From assembly GCA_947561585.1 (NCBI GenBank), contig CANNZV010000119.1, positions 248,001 to 312,000 of the forward strand: a stretch of DNA of 64,000 nucleotides. The letters run 5' to 3'. The notes under the pieces are model-generated. The model saw only the letters and a program-made list of their open reading frames with translations, did not search any database and was not told where the DNA came from. Position numbers and translations under genes: made by a program. This DNA is from Caprella mutica. Taxonomy: Eukaryota > Arthropoda > Malacostraca > Amphipoda > Caprellidae. Shown here one piece after another: positions 44,432-55,997 of the stretch. Each line of letters opens with the position of its first letter. The stretch's first letter is position 1.

Positions 44432-44467
44432 TTGTTCTCCCTCAGAATTGAGAAACTTCAGTTTAAC
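44408..44467 (-). promoter_or_regulatory. gag-pol -1 ribosomal frameshift signal
   Basis: On the minus strand the gag codons read AAG-TTA-AAC-TGA, so GTTAAAC (44467-44461) is in the X-XXY-YYZ phase and touches the stop. Shifting back one base enters the pol frame exactly (GTT-AAA-CTG). After 5 bases comes TTTCTCAATT, a 12-base loop, and AATTGAGAAA, a perfect 10-bp stem. AGGGAG in the loop can pair with CTCCCT ten bases after the stem, giving a possible H-type pseudoknot. Confidence 0.8.
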
Positions 44468-46284
44468 TTCTTGCCTGATGTTGAGCGACTTCTGAAAGTT
44501 GGGTCGTATCTAGGGCATTCCTGCATTCTGTGATTTGATCCGCAAATCAAACAGTTATTATTTGCTCTCCAGCAGTTGTTTTTATTGTGACTCTTCTTAC
44601 CACAGTGAGAACAGAATCTGGCTCTGTTATCAGACTCAAGATCCCTGTATCGACCCATTGCATTAAGAGGTCCAATAGATCCAGATCGTTGGGGCTGATG
44701 TTGTTGTGATGGTTGGAGAGCCCTTCTAAATTCTCCTGATGGATCGTCATGATCTGAGCCTTGCTCATGTAGCTTAATTCCAGAATATGTCCTACTTCGT
44801 GGCTCAGGCTCATATCTAGAGACACTATCTGACCACATGACTGAGTGTCTTTTTGGTACATCATTTTGGAGATCAACTGCCATCTCCATCACTGCAGAGA
44901 AACTCATACGTTTCGTTTTTCCCCTGGAGGTAGCTTTAAGAGTCCTTTCAGCATCTAGGATCTTGCCAGATATGAATTGGGGAATATTGCTCAAGAACTG
45001 TTGTCGCACCTGCAATGCTCTTTCACGTGATGACTGGGGAAAAGCAGATTCAGAGAGTTCCAGTAGCTTCATTCCAAAAAGAGACAAGTTTTCTCCTTGC
45101 ATAGGGGTTGCTCTCAGGAATTCCTTCCTCCAGTAGCTTTTTCCTCCAATTCGTTGCTTTTTGTAGTAGTCTAACAAGATTCCTTTCATTTTCTGGTACC
45201 TCATTCTTCTGCCACCCCGAATTTGGTAGACATTCAACAGCTCTCCAGATAAGAACTGTTCCAATTGCTGGCACATATCATAGGAGTTGCCTCTAAATTT
45301 ACCAGAAAAGTATCTTTCATATACTGTGAGGTAGTCCTTTAAAGAGGTCTTTCCCTTCATCTCAAATGGTGGAGGGGTAACTATCTCTCTAGATCTCCCC
45401 TTATGATATCTTCCAGATGACAGTGAAGAACTTGATGATGCATCTCCTGTCACTGAAGAAGAGCTTTCAGAGTCTGATGAAGAATCTGATGATAGCATTA
45501 TCTCTTCAACACGTTTCTTTGACTTCTTATGTTTAAGTCTAGTTTTCCGAGCATCTAACTTAGAATTTGAGAAAACTTCACTCCTGCTTGAACAGAAACT
45601 AGATAATTTGACATCATTGTGAGATTTAGTGGTCTCATTAATCCCAGCATTAACACTTGGCACAGTACTTTTGTTGTTGCCCTCATCAGCAAAGTGAGTG
45701 CATCTCATGGCTATTGGGGTTTCCTTCCAGTAGCGGTCCACGGACAATTTAAGAAGTATCTCATACCAGCGAGAGTAAGAGAATGTGGCATCATATCCCA
45801 CTGTGATAAAAGGTACTTCACCTCTCTTTGATAACAGGTTTTCCATGTGCTTAGCTGAATCCACATATGAAGGACTGATTTGATCGAGGCTTACTCCCTG
45901 CCATCGAGGAAACAGAAGCCAACGAAGTTCATCCAAAGCACCCAAATAGCCAGCATCTCCTCTTTCATTAAACTTTCCATTTACAAAATCAGCTCTGACC
46001 CTAGTGTTACTGAACTGAGCCAGCAAGCTCTGAATTGCCAAAATCTGTGGCAGCTCTCCAAGCTTGCCATCAGATAGCTGCTTTGAAGAAGATGCCAATG
46101 GTGGCCACTCAGCTCTAGACAAAAGAGACATAGCACCACCTCCAGTTGATCCGTCATTCCCTTCTTCACTCAGCTCACGCCTCCGTGTTGTAGTCTTGCT
46201 TCTTGCTCCAGAGCAGCTTTCTTCATCTAGATTTGCCATATCAGGTCTGTCGTTCCCCTTCACGGGAGACTTTTCAACTACCAT
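44458..46284 (-). CDS. Gag of Gypsy-type LTR retrotransposon (copy 2)
   Basis: 608 aa from a true ATG at 46284, ending GKKLN-TGA. It has a basic, Ser-rich N-terminal half with a poly-Ser/Asp segment (about 260-290); a capsid-like helical region (about 300-470: LKDYLTVYERYFSGKF, LEQFLSGELLNVY, FLRATPMQGENL, RALQVRQQFL); and two C-terminal zinc knuckles (FCSHCGKKSHNKNNCW is CX2CX4HX4C; CLICGSNHRMQEC is CX2CX3HX4C). It would form the virus-like particle and package RNA. It is followed by full-length pol in the -1 frame. Confidence 0.92.
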   Translation of the reverse strand: MVVEKSPVKGNDRPDMANLDEESCSGARSKTTTRRRELSEEGNDGSTGGGAMSLLSRAEWPPLASSSKQLSDGKLGELPQILAIQSLLAQFSNTRVRADFVNGKFNERGDAGYLGALDELRWLLFPRWQGVSLDQISPSYVDSAKHMENLLSKRGEVPFITVGYDATFSYSRWYEILLKLSVDRYWKETPIAMRCTHFADEGNNKSTVPSVNAGINETTKSHNDVKLSSFCSSRSEVFSNSKLDARKTRLKHKKSKKRVEEIMLSSDSSSDSESSSSVTGDASSSSSLSSGRYHKGRSREIVTPPPFEMKGKTSLKDYLTVYERYFSGKFRGNSYDMCQQLEQFLSGELLNVYQIRGGRRMRYQKMKGILLDYYKKQRIGGKSYWRKEFLRATPMQGENLSLFGMKLLELSESAFPQSSRERALQVRQQFLSNIPQFISGKILDAERTLKATSRGKTKRMSFSAVMEMAVDLQNDVPKRHSVMWSDSVSRYEPEPRSRTYSGIKLHEQGSDHDDPSGEFRRALQPSQQHQPQRSGSIGPLNAMGRYRDLESDNRARFCSHCGKKSHNKNNCWRANNNCLICGSNHRMQECPRYDPTFRSRSTSGKKLN

Positions 46285-46322
46285 TATCTATTATTTACTT
46301 CAATCCCGTCGAAGATGCCACT

Positions 46323-46821
46323 TGTTGCGGGCGGGTAGCCGAACAGAATTATATAGGTATGTGGTTCCAAACCATTAACTTAAATTAAGGATATTGAAGA
46401 ACAGATTATTAGTAGCTTATTTTCTATTGCAGGCAAAAGGATGGTACAAGGTGAAGTGTAGAGCATAAATAAGAAGGCGTGAGAGAGTGCAGTTATCTGC
46501 AAACAAATAGCATAACTACATAAGCAAAAGAAAAGTAAACAAACAAAAAGTAAAGCAAATAATAAATAAAATCAATAATAAAGCAAATGATAATAAAGCA
46601 AAGCAAATGAATAAAACTTACAGGTTAAGGAAGGGTAATCAAGCAGAGAGAGGTAAGTGAGTTTCAGCGTTAGACAGGTTGGAAACTTAATATTAACATT
46701 AAATAATTACAATACCTTCGGAATATATATCTGTAATAAAGTGAAAATTAGTACACATGTCTATTATGCAACAGGAGAGGTTTTGACAATAAACATAGGA
46801 CAGACCAGCTGCACTGGTACA
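46323..46821 (-). repeat. partial LTR at the right end of the concatemer
   Basis: Matches 37989-38487 of the complete LTR, so it contains the gag-proximal 499 bp. The first 337 bp of the LTR, including its TG end, are missing: at 46822 the sequence switches to LINE ORF2. Without the U3 start, this unit probably lacks its own promoter. Confidence 0.85.
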
Positions 46822-47423
46822 ATGTCACCCTGTACTCTAGTGCTCTCTCCAATACATCTCTCATCTACATTCAGAATAGACAAGTTCCACCTCTGCACAA
46901 ACTCCAGCATCAACTCACCTTTCCAATTCCTATCTTGTCCACCCAAGAAACCAACATGTCCATTGAAATCACCTATCACCAACACCGGCACCTGGTCCCA
47001 CCAACGTCCCATTACTTGGTCCATTTTGCCATATATTCCCCTGTTTCTTTCCCTCTCAGTTACATCCAAATACACCATCATGCAAATAAACTGAAAATCA
47101 CCTATCTTCACCTTCACCACCAGCACATCTCCACATCCACCCTCCATCTCTTCCATCTCCATCTCTCCTCCCCTGTACATCAGCATCATTCCTCCTCCTT
47201 TCTTATCCTTAACTTCTCTCATTCTACATATATGTTCAATTCCCTGAGCTCTTCCCACCCTCACATACTTCTCATGGGTCTCAATCACTCCCACCAAAGA
47301 TAGCCTTCCTCCCACTCTATTTTCCTCAACTATTTCAGACAGCCGAAGCATCTTTAAATCAGTCAGACCCTGCACATTAATAAATTCTACACTTAGACAT
47401 CCCTCTCCTTCCCTATCCTTATT
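46822..47423 (-). pseudogene. LINE ORF2 5' fragment (endonuclease N-terminus)
   Basis: Encodes the upstream FINVQGL segment and residues 1-184 of the endonuclease domain (including GDFNGH). It then reads into LTR sequence after VQGDI; the SVIDFYLV and SDHC motifs and the RT are absent. The frame continues unbroken from the ORF1 stop TGA at 47424-47426. Confidence 0.9.
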
Positions 47424-48641
47424 TCACTGCTTCCTATCATTGTTGTTAATTTCCTTCTGTTCCTCTGTTTTGCTGTTCCCTCCCTGGACATGCTCCTCCC
47501 TTCCTTGATTTCTCTCATTTCTCATTTGATTTCCACCATTTCTACCTCTATCTCTTTCATCCTTCCGCTCACTCTCCTCTCCTTCTCTATGTTCCTCCTC
47601 TCCGTCCTCAACCCCTCTCTTACTACCCTTAACAGTGTTCCTTTCCTTAATTTGACCCTTATTTATGTACAGGTTTTCCTCACCTCTATCCCTTCTTCTC
47701 CTCAACTCCTCTCTCAGTTTCCTATCTTTGATTCTCTCCTTCAGTGACAGATCAGGAGCTATCATTACTCTTCTTTTCTCAACATCCTCAGAATTCCTCA
47801 GATATTTCCCCCTAGCTACTACTGCCCATTTCTGTCCTACTGTTCTCATCTTTACCAGAATAGGATTTGGAATACCCCTCTCATTTCTCTCACCAGTTGT
47901 TCTTCCCTTTCCTTGCTTCAGTCTAGTCACCTCTTCAATTTCTAAGTCTCTCAGTCCCATATTCTTTTCAAACAGCTCTCCACATAAATCTTCATCACTC
48001 TGGTTAGACTCCTTTAATCCATGAATAATTAAGTTTCTCTCCCTTTTTGCAATCTCCTCACCATCTTTCACCTCCTCCCTGACTTTCCCCACCAACTTCT
48101 CTTCAATATTGCACATAATCTCACCCTTCATTTCTTCTCTAACTTTGCCAACAAATTTCTCCTCAATGTTCCCCATTATCTCTCCTTTTACCTCCTGGAC
48201 AATTTCTATCTTTTCCCTCTTTAGGGTTCCAAACTTATCCCCAAATTTCACAACCATCTTCTCAAACAAGCTTTCTTGCATTCTCCCCACTATTTCACCT
48301 TGAATCTCATCTAAAATCTCCACCTTCAGACCTGCAATCCTTGATTCCATTTTTTTCAGAGTTTTTAGAATCTCTTTATTCTCCTTTTTAATCTTATCAT
48401 TCTCCTCCTGTAACCTGATCATTTTCTCGCCTGCTTCTCTGCACTTCCTACAGACCCACACTGCTCCCCCTTTATCCTTTTCATACATTTCATAAGTTTT
48501 CTCATTCAACCCTCCACACTTAATATGGTGCCAGCCAGAACATACCTCACACATAATTCCCGCTTGCCCATCCTTTACCTTCTTTGCACACCCTATACAC
48601 ATATCAGATACAGAGACTTCTGGTTCCCCACTCACGATCAC
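47424..48641 (-). CDS. LINE ORF1, PHD-finger RNA-binding-type protein, intact
   Basis: 405 codons from the GTG at 48641 to TGA. PHD finger residues are C15, C18, C31, C34, H39, C42, C64 and C67. A coiled coil covers about 75-210. An L1-ORF1-like region spans about 212-345 (LIIHGLKES, PNPILVKMR, APDLSLKER), and the tail is very basic and Asn/Arg-rich. It has no upstream in-frame ATG; the first is Met14, next to the finger, and the open frame extends to about 48737. This is the uninterrupted form of the gene broken at 25827-27288. The ORF2 belonging to it is truncated. Confidence 0.88.
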   Translation of the reverse strand: MIVSGEPEVSVSDMCIGCAKKVKDGQAGIMCEVCSGWHHIKCGGLNEKTYEMYEKDKGGAVWVCRKCREAGEKMIRLQEENDKIKKENKEILKTLKKMESRIAGLKVEILDEIQGEIVGRMQESLFEKMVVKFGDKFGTLKREKIEIVQEVKGEIMGNIEEKFVGKVREEMKGEIMCNIEEKLVGKVREEVKDGEEIAKRERNLIIHGLKESNQSDEDLCGELFEKNMGLRDLEIEEVTRLKQGKGRTTGERNERGIPNPILVKMRTVGQKWAVVARGKYLRNSEDVEKRRVMIAPDLSLKERIKDRKLREELRRRRDRGEENLYINKGQIKERNTVKGSKRGVEDGEEEHREGEESERKDERDRGRNGGNQMRNERNQGREEHVQGGNSKTEEQKEINNNDRKQ

Positions 48642-49267
48642 AGAGTAGGTGGAACCAAAGGCCTCAGGAGGCTTACCTGGATCCCGGGGCTCACCCTTCT
48701 GCCGATGCCTGGCGGCGTTCTCGACATTGAAGACATCTTATAGCCTATAGGGTAGGCAAATCAGCAGACGCCTTAAATTTATGCGAAACAAAATTGTACG
48801 TTACACACAACTAGATTCCAGAAGTCACATCAAAAACTAACTGTTACTTAGAGTATGTATGATATGGATAAAAAAAGGTGTTATTTTTTTAACTATGTAC
48901 GTACCTACATGAAAACTAATACACATAGCATAATTAATAATCATTTATTAAACTGAACATATAATATGAAAATAAATTATTTCATTTCCTGATTCTTATT
49001 TTTATATTTGGTATTAGATCGAAGAATATATTGAAATAGAATAAAGAATAGTTACACCTCTTTCAAATTTCTTTTGAACTTTTTCAAATCAAAGGAAATG
49101 TGGCGGAAAATGGTAAAAAATCAAAATACTGAAAATATTAAAAACAAATCATTAAGTGTTGATTGTAAATTGTAATACCTCTGAATATATAATCAATGTT
49201 TGCAGGCGCGTATACAAGGGGGGAGTATTTGGGGCAGATGCCCCCCCTTGAGGTCTGAACTTTTTAA

Positions 49268-51290
49268 CCCTTTACCGGGCAAGTGATCATATCTGATCAC
49301 TTAAATATGATATATAAATTGCCTTGCCGCCACATTCTATGCATCAATGTACTGACGTCACATAGCCTCAGCCAAGGGGAATGCTTTAAGCTAGTGCCAC
49401 GCCAATGACGTCATTTCTAAGCAGCATCACTACTGGTTGAGCACGAGAGTAATGCATCAGTAGCACTGTGGCTGTCATAGGGGGAGCATCTGCGACGTTT
49501 TGTGGCTTTTCAAGAGTCTCTTCTGTTTAACAAGATGTCGGTAAGTAACTAACACTGTGATATTATATAGATGAAAATGTGTGCTTTAGCCTAACGTAGG
49601 TAATGTATATGGTGAATATCTAGAAGTTGGGAAAAAAACTTCTTGAAAAATGGATGATCATATATGATCACTTGCCAGTCTATGGTAAAAGTTGCAGTGA
49701 TCATATTTGATCACTTGCCAGTCTATGGTTAAAGTTGCAGTGATCATATTTGATCACTCACCAGTTTATAGTAGCTAAGTATAGGTTATAGAATATTTAT
49801 TTTTAAGTGATAATTTTTAACTACTTTGTCCAGTAAGAGGTGTAATTTTTTTATATATTAATACCAAAATACGTATAAAGTGACTACAAAGATAATTGCC
49901 TAATTTGAGATTAAAATATATTATCTACGTAATTTGCTATAGAAATTCAATATTCTTGGAAAGAATACGTTTGATTGTTTTGGTGAATCATTTCGATGGT
50001 TGGAACCTTGGCCCCTTTTTTTCACTTGCTTATGATGAACATGCTTATGATGAATCTATTCCAATTGCTTTCAATGTGCGAATTTTCTACATTGATTTTC
50101 TTTCCAGTTGCCCTGTTCCCTCTTTTACAAGAAGGCTAAATGCCAGACGACCATCATCCCAGCAGACCCCAATGTCAGTGAGGATGAATCATTTGATGAT
50201 GATGATAATGATCCAGACTATGTGCCTGAGCCCCACAACATGGATACTCCAAGTACAAGCGAAGAGCCTCCTGTGAAAAGGCTATGCACAAGGCCACCAT
50301 TTGATGAAGAAGAGGAGATGTCTGAAGATGCGAATGACTGCACAGAGCTTCAAGAGCAGGAGATTGAAGACAGCGAGAATTAGGAAGGAGAGCTGCATAA
50401 GAGTAAGGGGAAGAGCACTGCTAGAAGTAAAGGCAAAAGCACCTTTCAAACTAGGCCAACTACCTGGAAAAGAGTAGACTTAGAGAATCCCTCCTTGCCT
50501 GACTATAACCATAAGCCTCCTATTTTTGTGGAAACTCCCTTACAATATTTCTTTAAATTTTTCAGTCCTGACCTCATAAAGCAAATAACCTACCAAACTA
50601 ATCTTTATGCCAACCAAAAAGATATCGGTAGCTCCTTCAGCACAGATGAAGGCGAGATCCTCAATTTCATGGCTATCCTTTTGTACATGGGGGTTGTGAC
50701 ATGTCCCTCACTGGATGATTACTTGGCAAAGAGGACCAGAGTATATCAAGTGGCTGACCATATGTCATCCAAACGCTTCAGACTCCTGAGACGCACCATC
50801 CATTTCAACGTCAACTCCCAAGCACATGGTAACATTGACAAGTTTTATAAAGTTCGCCCACTGTTCAGCCACCTCAACCAATCTTTTAGAAGAGTACCTC
50901 ACACTCCAAAGCAGTCCATTGATGAGGTTATGGTTGGCTACATTTTACTTTATATTCTGTCATACTCTTTATAAGTTGTAATAAACATTTGAAGTTTTAA
51001 TTTTATTTATTTCACCTTCCATTGTGATTTTCTTTCGCTTTCCACAATTAAAAAATCTTTACCTTAGAATGGCAAGTGATCATATATGATCACAAAAATT
51101 GTTGGACTTTCTTACCTGAGACCGGCAAGTGATCATATATGATCACTTCATAATTTCGAATTTGCATCAAAAATATGAAGAATTTTGAAAAAACAACTTC
51201 AATAAAAATATCTTTTATTATGATGTACTTTTAAGATCTGAAGTCAAAAACAATCATTTCTGAATATTTCTATGAGTGCCCGGTAAAGGG
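49268..51290 (+). mobile_element. piggyBac-like element, second copy
   Basis: Flanked by TTAA (49264-49267 and 51291-51294). It is one base shorter than 27914-29937 because of an A-run difference near 49647. The same subterminal palindromes and deleted transposase are present. Confidence 0.93.
49535..50974 (+). pseudogene. piggyBac transposase remnant, second copy
   Basis: Same structure as 28182-29621: a small ATGTCG first exon, an acceptor before 50108, an in-frame TAG at 50381-50383, and truncation after SIDEVMV at the first catalytic region. Not functional as a transposase. Confidence 0.88.
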
Positions 51291-51382
51291 TTAAAAATAA
51301 ATCAACAGATTAATGAAAAATATATGGATTAATCCTCCAAATTGAAAAAATGTCAATTATTTGAATATTTTTAATTGCTTTT

Positions 51383-54375
51383 GACATGCTTGAACTCAGT
51401 ATTCTATCAAAATCGTCATTTTTAAATTGCAAAAAGCGAGAAATTAAATTGCTTCAAGTCGTATTATGTATAAGCCATTTTCTCCATAGAAAGTGGATTT
51501 CTATCACCCTATTAATATAAGCATTGTTATTCAATTTAGAAATGTTTTTGAATTTGAGAAGAAATGCATCGTCCTGTACTCTGTAGTAAGCCAAAACACC
51601 TTCTTCTTCAACAATACGCTGAAAATTCATGCTTTCCCAAGATAAATGGAAGGGTGGCTAAATCTTACCACTTGAAAAAGTTCGCAAGAGATCGTGGTCT
51701 ATTCAACGAAACTGGTTCGTTTCACAAGAAAAAACAAATGAAAAAATAACTGCATTCAGGAGGTGAAGAGTTTCTTTGAAGAGACCACTAGTTTTTCTCT
51801 CAGAAAAGTTTTTCAGCAAATTTCATCCACACCAAAACCACGTGGTGGAGGATCGTCATACATTCATTTAGTTTCCGTTTTTATCAATGAACTTCAGTTC
51901 GACCATTAACGAAAGCCACATTAACAGCGGCTTTGAAAGTGGATTATGCAGCAACTATCCAACATTGCCAATTGAATCGTTTGTACAGACGAGAAGTTAA
52001 TTTACCTCCATCAAAAACACATCGAAAAAATACAAATGGAAATCTTCGAAATATCTGGAAAGAAAATGATAGATATGACGTATGATGCTAAGGTTGCAAT
52101 TATTAATGGAATGATTCCAATTGTTCAAGTATTCATAACGAACAAGGCAACATGTTAGCATGTTAATGTTTTTCAATACTCTGATCCCAGCCTGCAACTT
52201 CTTCACTTTGGTGGATGCAAGACCAAATGCAGCTGTAGAATTTAAGGAAAAGTTTCGAGGTCGAGTGATTAGCAGAAGTACGGAAATAAAATTTCTGGTC
52301 AGCACACAGTCCAGATCTCAACTCTTTAGACTTTCGCATATGGGCTGCTGCACTAACTCGAGTTTATAAGTTTATATAAAACAAAAGATCCTAATGAGTC
52401 TCTTATACAATGTGCTCAAATCTCCGTTCAAAAAAAAAAAATAAGACTCTCAAGAAAGTATGCAAGAATGTTCTGAAGCGTGCGTCGTTCTGTCTTCACT
52501 TCGGAGGGGGTCATTTTCAACAACTTTTGTATGACCTCAGGTGATGTGCCTCATATGATAATATAAGACAATAAATGTTAACAATAATAATAATAAAAAT
52601 TCTATAATGGTATTTGACTTATTTTCAAGTGCTTCTAATTCGCAAGTAAAAAATTATGTTATCTGATGAAACACAGTGTAGCATGCAGTATAATTTTGAT
52701 AATTTTCGCTGCAGCCAAAGATTGAATATTGTGATTAAGTTAATGACTATCAATCTATTTGACTTGATATACAGCTTATGGACTGTATAATTAATTCATC
52801 CACTGACACACTGTGTTCCATCAGAAACGAAGCACTTCGATCTAATCCATCAATTGTCATCATAGATACACCACGTTGATGAAAAGAAAGTATTATTATT
52901 AAACATTTATTGTCCTATATATATGGCTATATCATATGAACCACATCTCCTGTGGCCCTACAGAAGTTGTTGCAAATGACCTCCTCCAGCCTGAAGACAG
53001 AACGAAGCAAACTTCGAACCATTCTTTCAAATTTCTTAGGGGTCAATGAGTTATACCTTTCAGCGAAACTTTAAACACTTTGTATAAGAGACACAATGAA
53101 ATATTCTTTTTCATATATAAACTCGATTTTGTGCAGCAGCCAAAAAGTGAAAATCCAAAGGGTTGAGATATTGATTGTGTGCTGGCCAGAAATTTTCCGT
53201 TCTTCTGCTAATGAATCGACCTCTAAACATTTCAATGAGGAGTTCTAGAACTGCATTTGTTCAATGTGGTGAAGCGCCGTCCTACATCCACCAAAGTGAA
53301 GAACGAGATTCAGAATGGTGCAGTATGGGCCAAATAAGGGGTACTAGTTTGGTATGCGATCTGTGAGGTTAATGTGATCTGATAATTTTTATTATAATAA
53401 TTTTGATAATTTTTTTTTTAAGTAACTGTGATACAAAACAAACAATATGGACGAGATGATATTGTCACAATGCATTAAAAAGTAAAAAAAATAACAATAT
53501 TAATCACCTATTTTACTTTATATTCATATAAGTTTAGTAGGATGTAGTTTATATAATGATATTTTCTTGAAGTATTTCCATAATAAGGCTTTGCATATGT
53601 AAATGGTATATAATGATTTAAGGAATATATTTGATATCTCGTATACCTGTTTGTATCTTTCATATTTGCTTATAAATTCTGAATAGATCGCATGCCAAAC
53701 CAGTAAATGATGATCAGATCGCATAGCAAATTAGCACCAAATAATGTCATGTAGCAATCTGAGATATGAAACACCATTAACCGAAGACAAGTTGCCATCA
53801 TCATCAAGGAATGCATGAAAGATTATATTCATTTAATTAATAGTGACAGCAAAGATATAACCTTAGCATCATACCTATCATTTATTCCGTTGATATTACA
53901 GGGATTTTCATTAGTGTACCTGACGATCCTCCACAACGGAGTAATGTTTGGCGAAATCTGCTGAGAAACTGGGGGCTCTGGGGGGTTCTTCATAGAAACT
54001 CTTCACCTCCTGAATCACTGTTTCTGTTCTTCTTGGTTTTGTTATCATTTGCTTTTCTTGTGATTAGAACCAGTTTCATTGAATATACCACGAACTCTTG
54101 TGAACTTTTTCAGGTGGTAAGATTTAGCCACCCTTACACTTGTCATGGAGTGAAGCATGAATTTTCGACATACTGTTGAAGAAGAAGGTGTTTTTGCAAA
54201 CTACAGAGTACAGGACGATGCATTTCTTCTCAAATTCAAAAACATTTTTAAGGTTTAAGAAAAATGCCAATACTAATAGGATAAAATCCATTCTTTATAC
54301 TTTATGAACATAATGACGTCCTCCCATTCCGTAATTTAAAAAATGAGTTTTCTGACGAAACACAGTGTAAGCATG
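51383..54375. mobile_element. pair of decayed Tc1/mariner-like copies, second copy
   Basis: Duplicate of 30030-33022: a left arm (about 51383-52688, plus) and a right arm (about 52809-54375, minus), tail to tail. Confidence 0.5.
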
Positions 54376-54504
54376 TTCAAAGCAATTAAAATAATCCAAT
54401 AACTGATCAGTCTGAGGAATTATCCGTAGATTTTTTCAGAAACGTTAAATTTTTTGAAAAGTGCCCCCCCTTGACCGAATCCTAGATACGCCCCTGAATG
54501 TTTG

Positions 54505-55862
54505 ACTAGATATTTGGTACATGAATAAAAATATAATCTTCCATCGTTGAATTGCAATGTTACCACATCTAAATGAGTATCTTTAGTTACTCCGTTGCTT
54601 GTACTTTTCTTCTGTGACATATTAGTGTGTCTTAATTGCATTGTAAATTTGCATTGAATGGGAAAACCTGAAAGAAACTTCCTAGCTTATTCGAAAATAA
54701 TTATCTGGTACTCGTTTTTGACAAGCAGACATTATATATAAATATATAGTTTAAAAGTCTATCTTCAATTTACCAACTATAATAACCTTGATTTATTATA
54801 TTTTCACTATATGGTCCCTATTAGATATCTTCAATTAAAAGTAAGAAAAAAATGCTGTAGAGAATATTGTATTGAAATGTTGCCTGATGAACCTATTTCA
54901 TTTACACTTTATGAATCTAATTGAACATAAAGCTTAATTTATGAAGAAATAGATGAGTCATTAGACTCATTACGTCATACTAATGTAATCAAGATACATT
55001 AACTTATACCAGGTATGCTACGCCTTGATACGAATTTTAAACTCTTCTGTGCATAAACAAATACGAACATACGAGCGCACAGATGTGACCCATCAATATT
55101 AGATTACATACTTTATACACTATACAGCAAGGATTATATACACTGTAGTTTATGAGCCTTTCTATACAGCGGGTTAAACAATTTTTAAATGATATCCGTA
55201 CACTGCATTAACAATCATGGGCAAATCCTTATATTACAAATAACTCAAACCAATTAAGCCCAGAAAAAAATTGGACAGGAGATACAACAAAGAAATTTCA
55301 CCTTGTTTTTACTATGGAAGTGATAATATTATCTTTGAAATATGCTTTATATTCTCTAAAAATATGTTTATATTTTTTTTAATTCGATTGATATACTTGA
55401 TAAGATTTATATTAGCAAGCCCCTATTTAAATCACATTTGGAAACTAATCTCATGTTTCAATGTATAGAAAATCTTTGAAGTATTTAAATAAGTTGCATT
55501 ATTTTTAATCATGTCATATGGATCTAATGTGTAGTGTACATCGTCTGACAAAGACAAATATTTGGTAAAAAAATGGTAAATTTACATTGAACAGTTGTTT
55601 GAACAGTTGTTGGGATAAAATGAGATTATGAGAATAAATTTTGTAATAATAATTCATAAACCTCTTCAATGTTGAACACTGAACAGGCTTCAAATAATTC
55701 ACATTAATTTTAATTCAATTTGCATGTTCCAATAATTTCGGCATGTCTAAAATACCTACATCCTTATTTTCTATTGTTTCTTCATCTAAAATAGCTACAT
55801 TCTTATTTTCTATTGGCTACATCCTAACTCATTTACTTCACAGGAGTTCACTATATAGAGGG
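54505..55862. other. AT-rich DNA, duplicate of 33152-34510
   Basis: No coding exon recognised. Confidence 0.4.
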
Positions 55863-55997
55863 TGTCCGGTCAACTGGGTCGTGGTCATTTGGGTCGCGGT
55901 CATTTGGGTCGTGGTCATTTGGGTCGTGGACCATTTGGGTGGCGGTCAATTGGATCCGTGTTTATATAAAGTATAATATGCATGCATAGTTAATATA

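Larger units (their letters stand above)
34598..46821 (-). mobile_element. 1.47-unit Ty3/Gypsy-type LTR retrotransposon concatemer
   Basis: On the minus strand the order is: partial LTR (46821-46323), gag, pol, 3' UTR with polypurine tract, complete LTR (38824-37989), gag, and pol truncated in RT (to 34598). Sequence repeats with a period of exactly 8,334 bp (LTR 836 bp plus internal 7,498 bp); 34598-38487 equals 42932-46821 with one substitution noticed (37445/45779). Neither outer end coincides with an LTR end, and no target duplication is possible. It sits between the two copies of a direct duplication. Confidence 0.92.
49203..54496. mobile_element. hAT-like element, second copy
   Basis: The same element as 27849-33143 with the same 8-bp duplication AATGTTTG (49195-49202 and 54497-54504) and the same nested insertions. 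It is a copy by segmental duplication, not by transposition. Confidence 0.85.
46822..55942. repeat. right copy of about 9.1-kb direct segmental duplication
   Basis: Same content and orientation as 25225-34589, without the MITE-A insertion. It begins at codon 184 of LINE ORF2, directly joined to mid-LTR sequence. It ends in the GGGTCGTGGTCATTT minisatellite, where the sequence continues into GGCGGTCAATTGGATCC, presumably the ancestral right flank. Confidence 0.95.

Noticed and set aside
34598..46821. Two independent LTR retrotransposon insertions.
   Set aside because: The shared exact 8,334-bp period, a single complete LTR, and the lack of outer LTR ends or target duplications fit one concatemer piece better.
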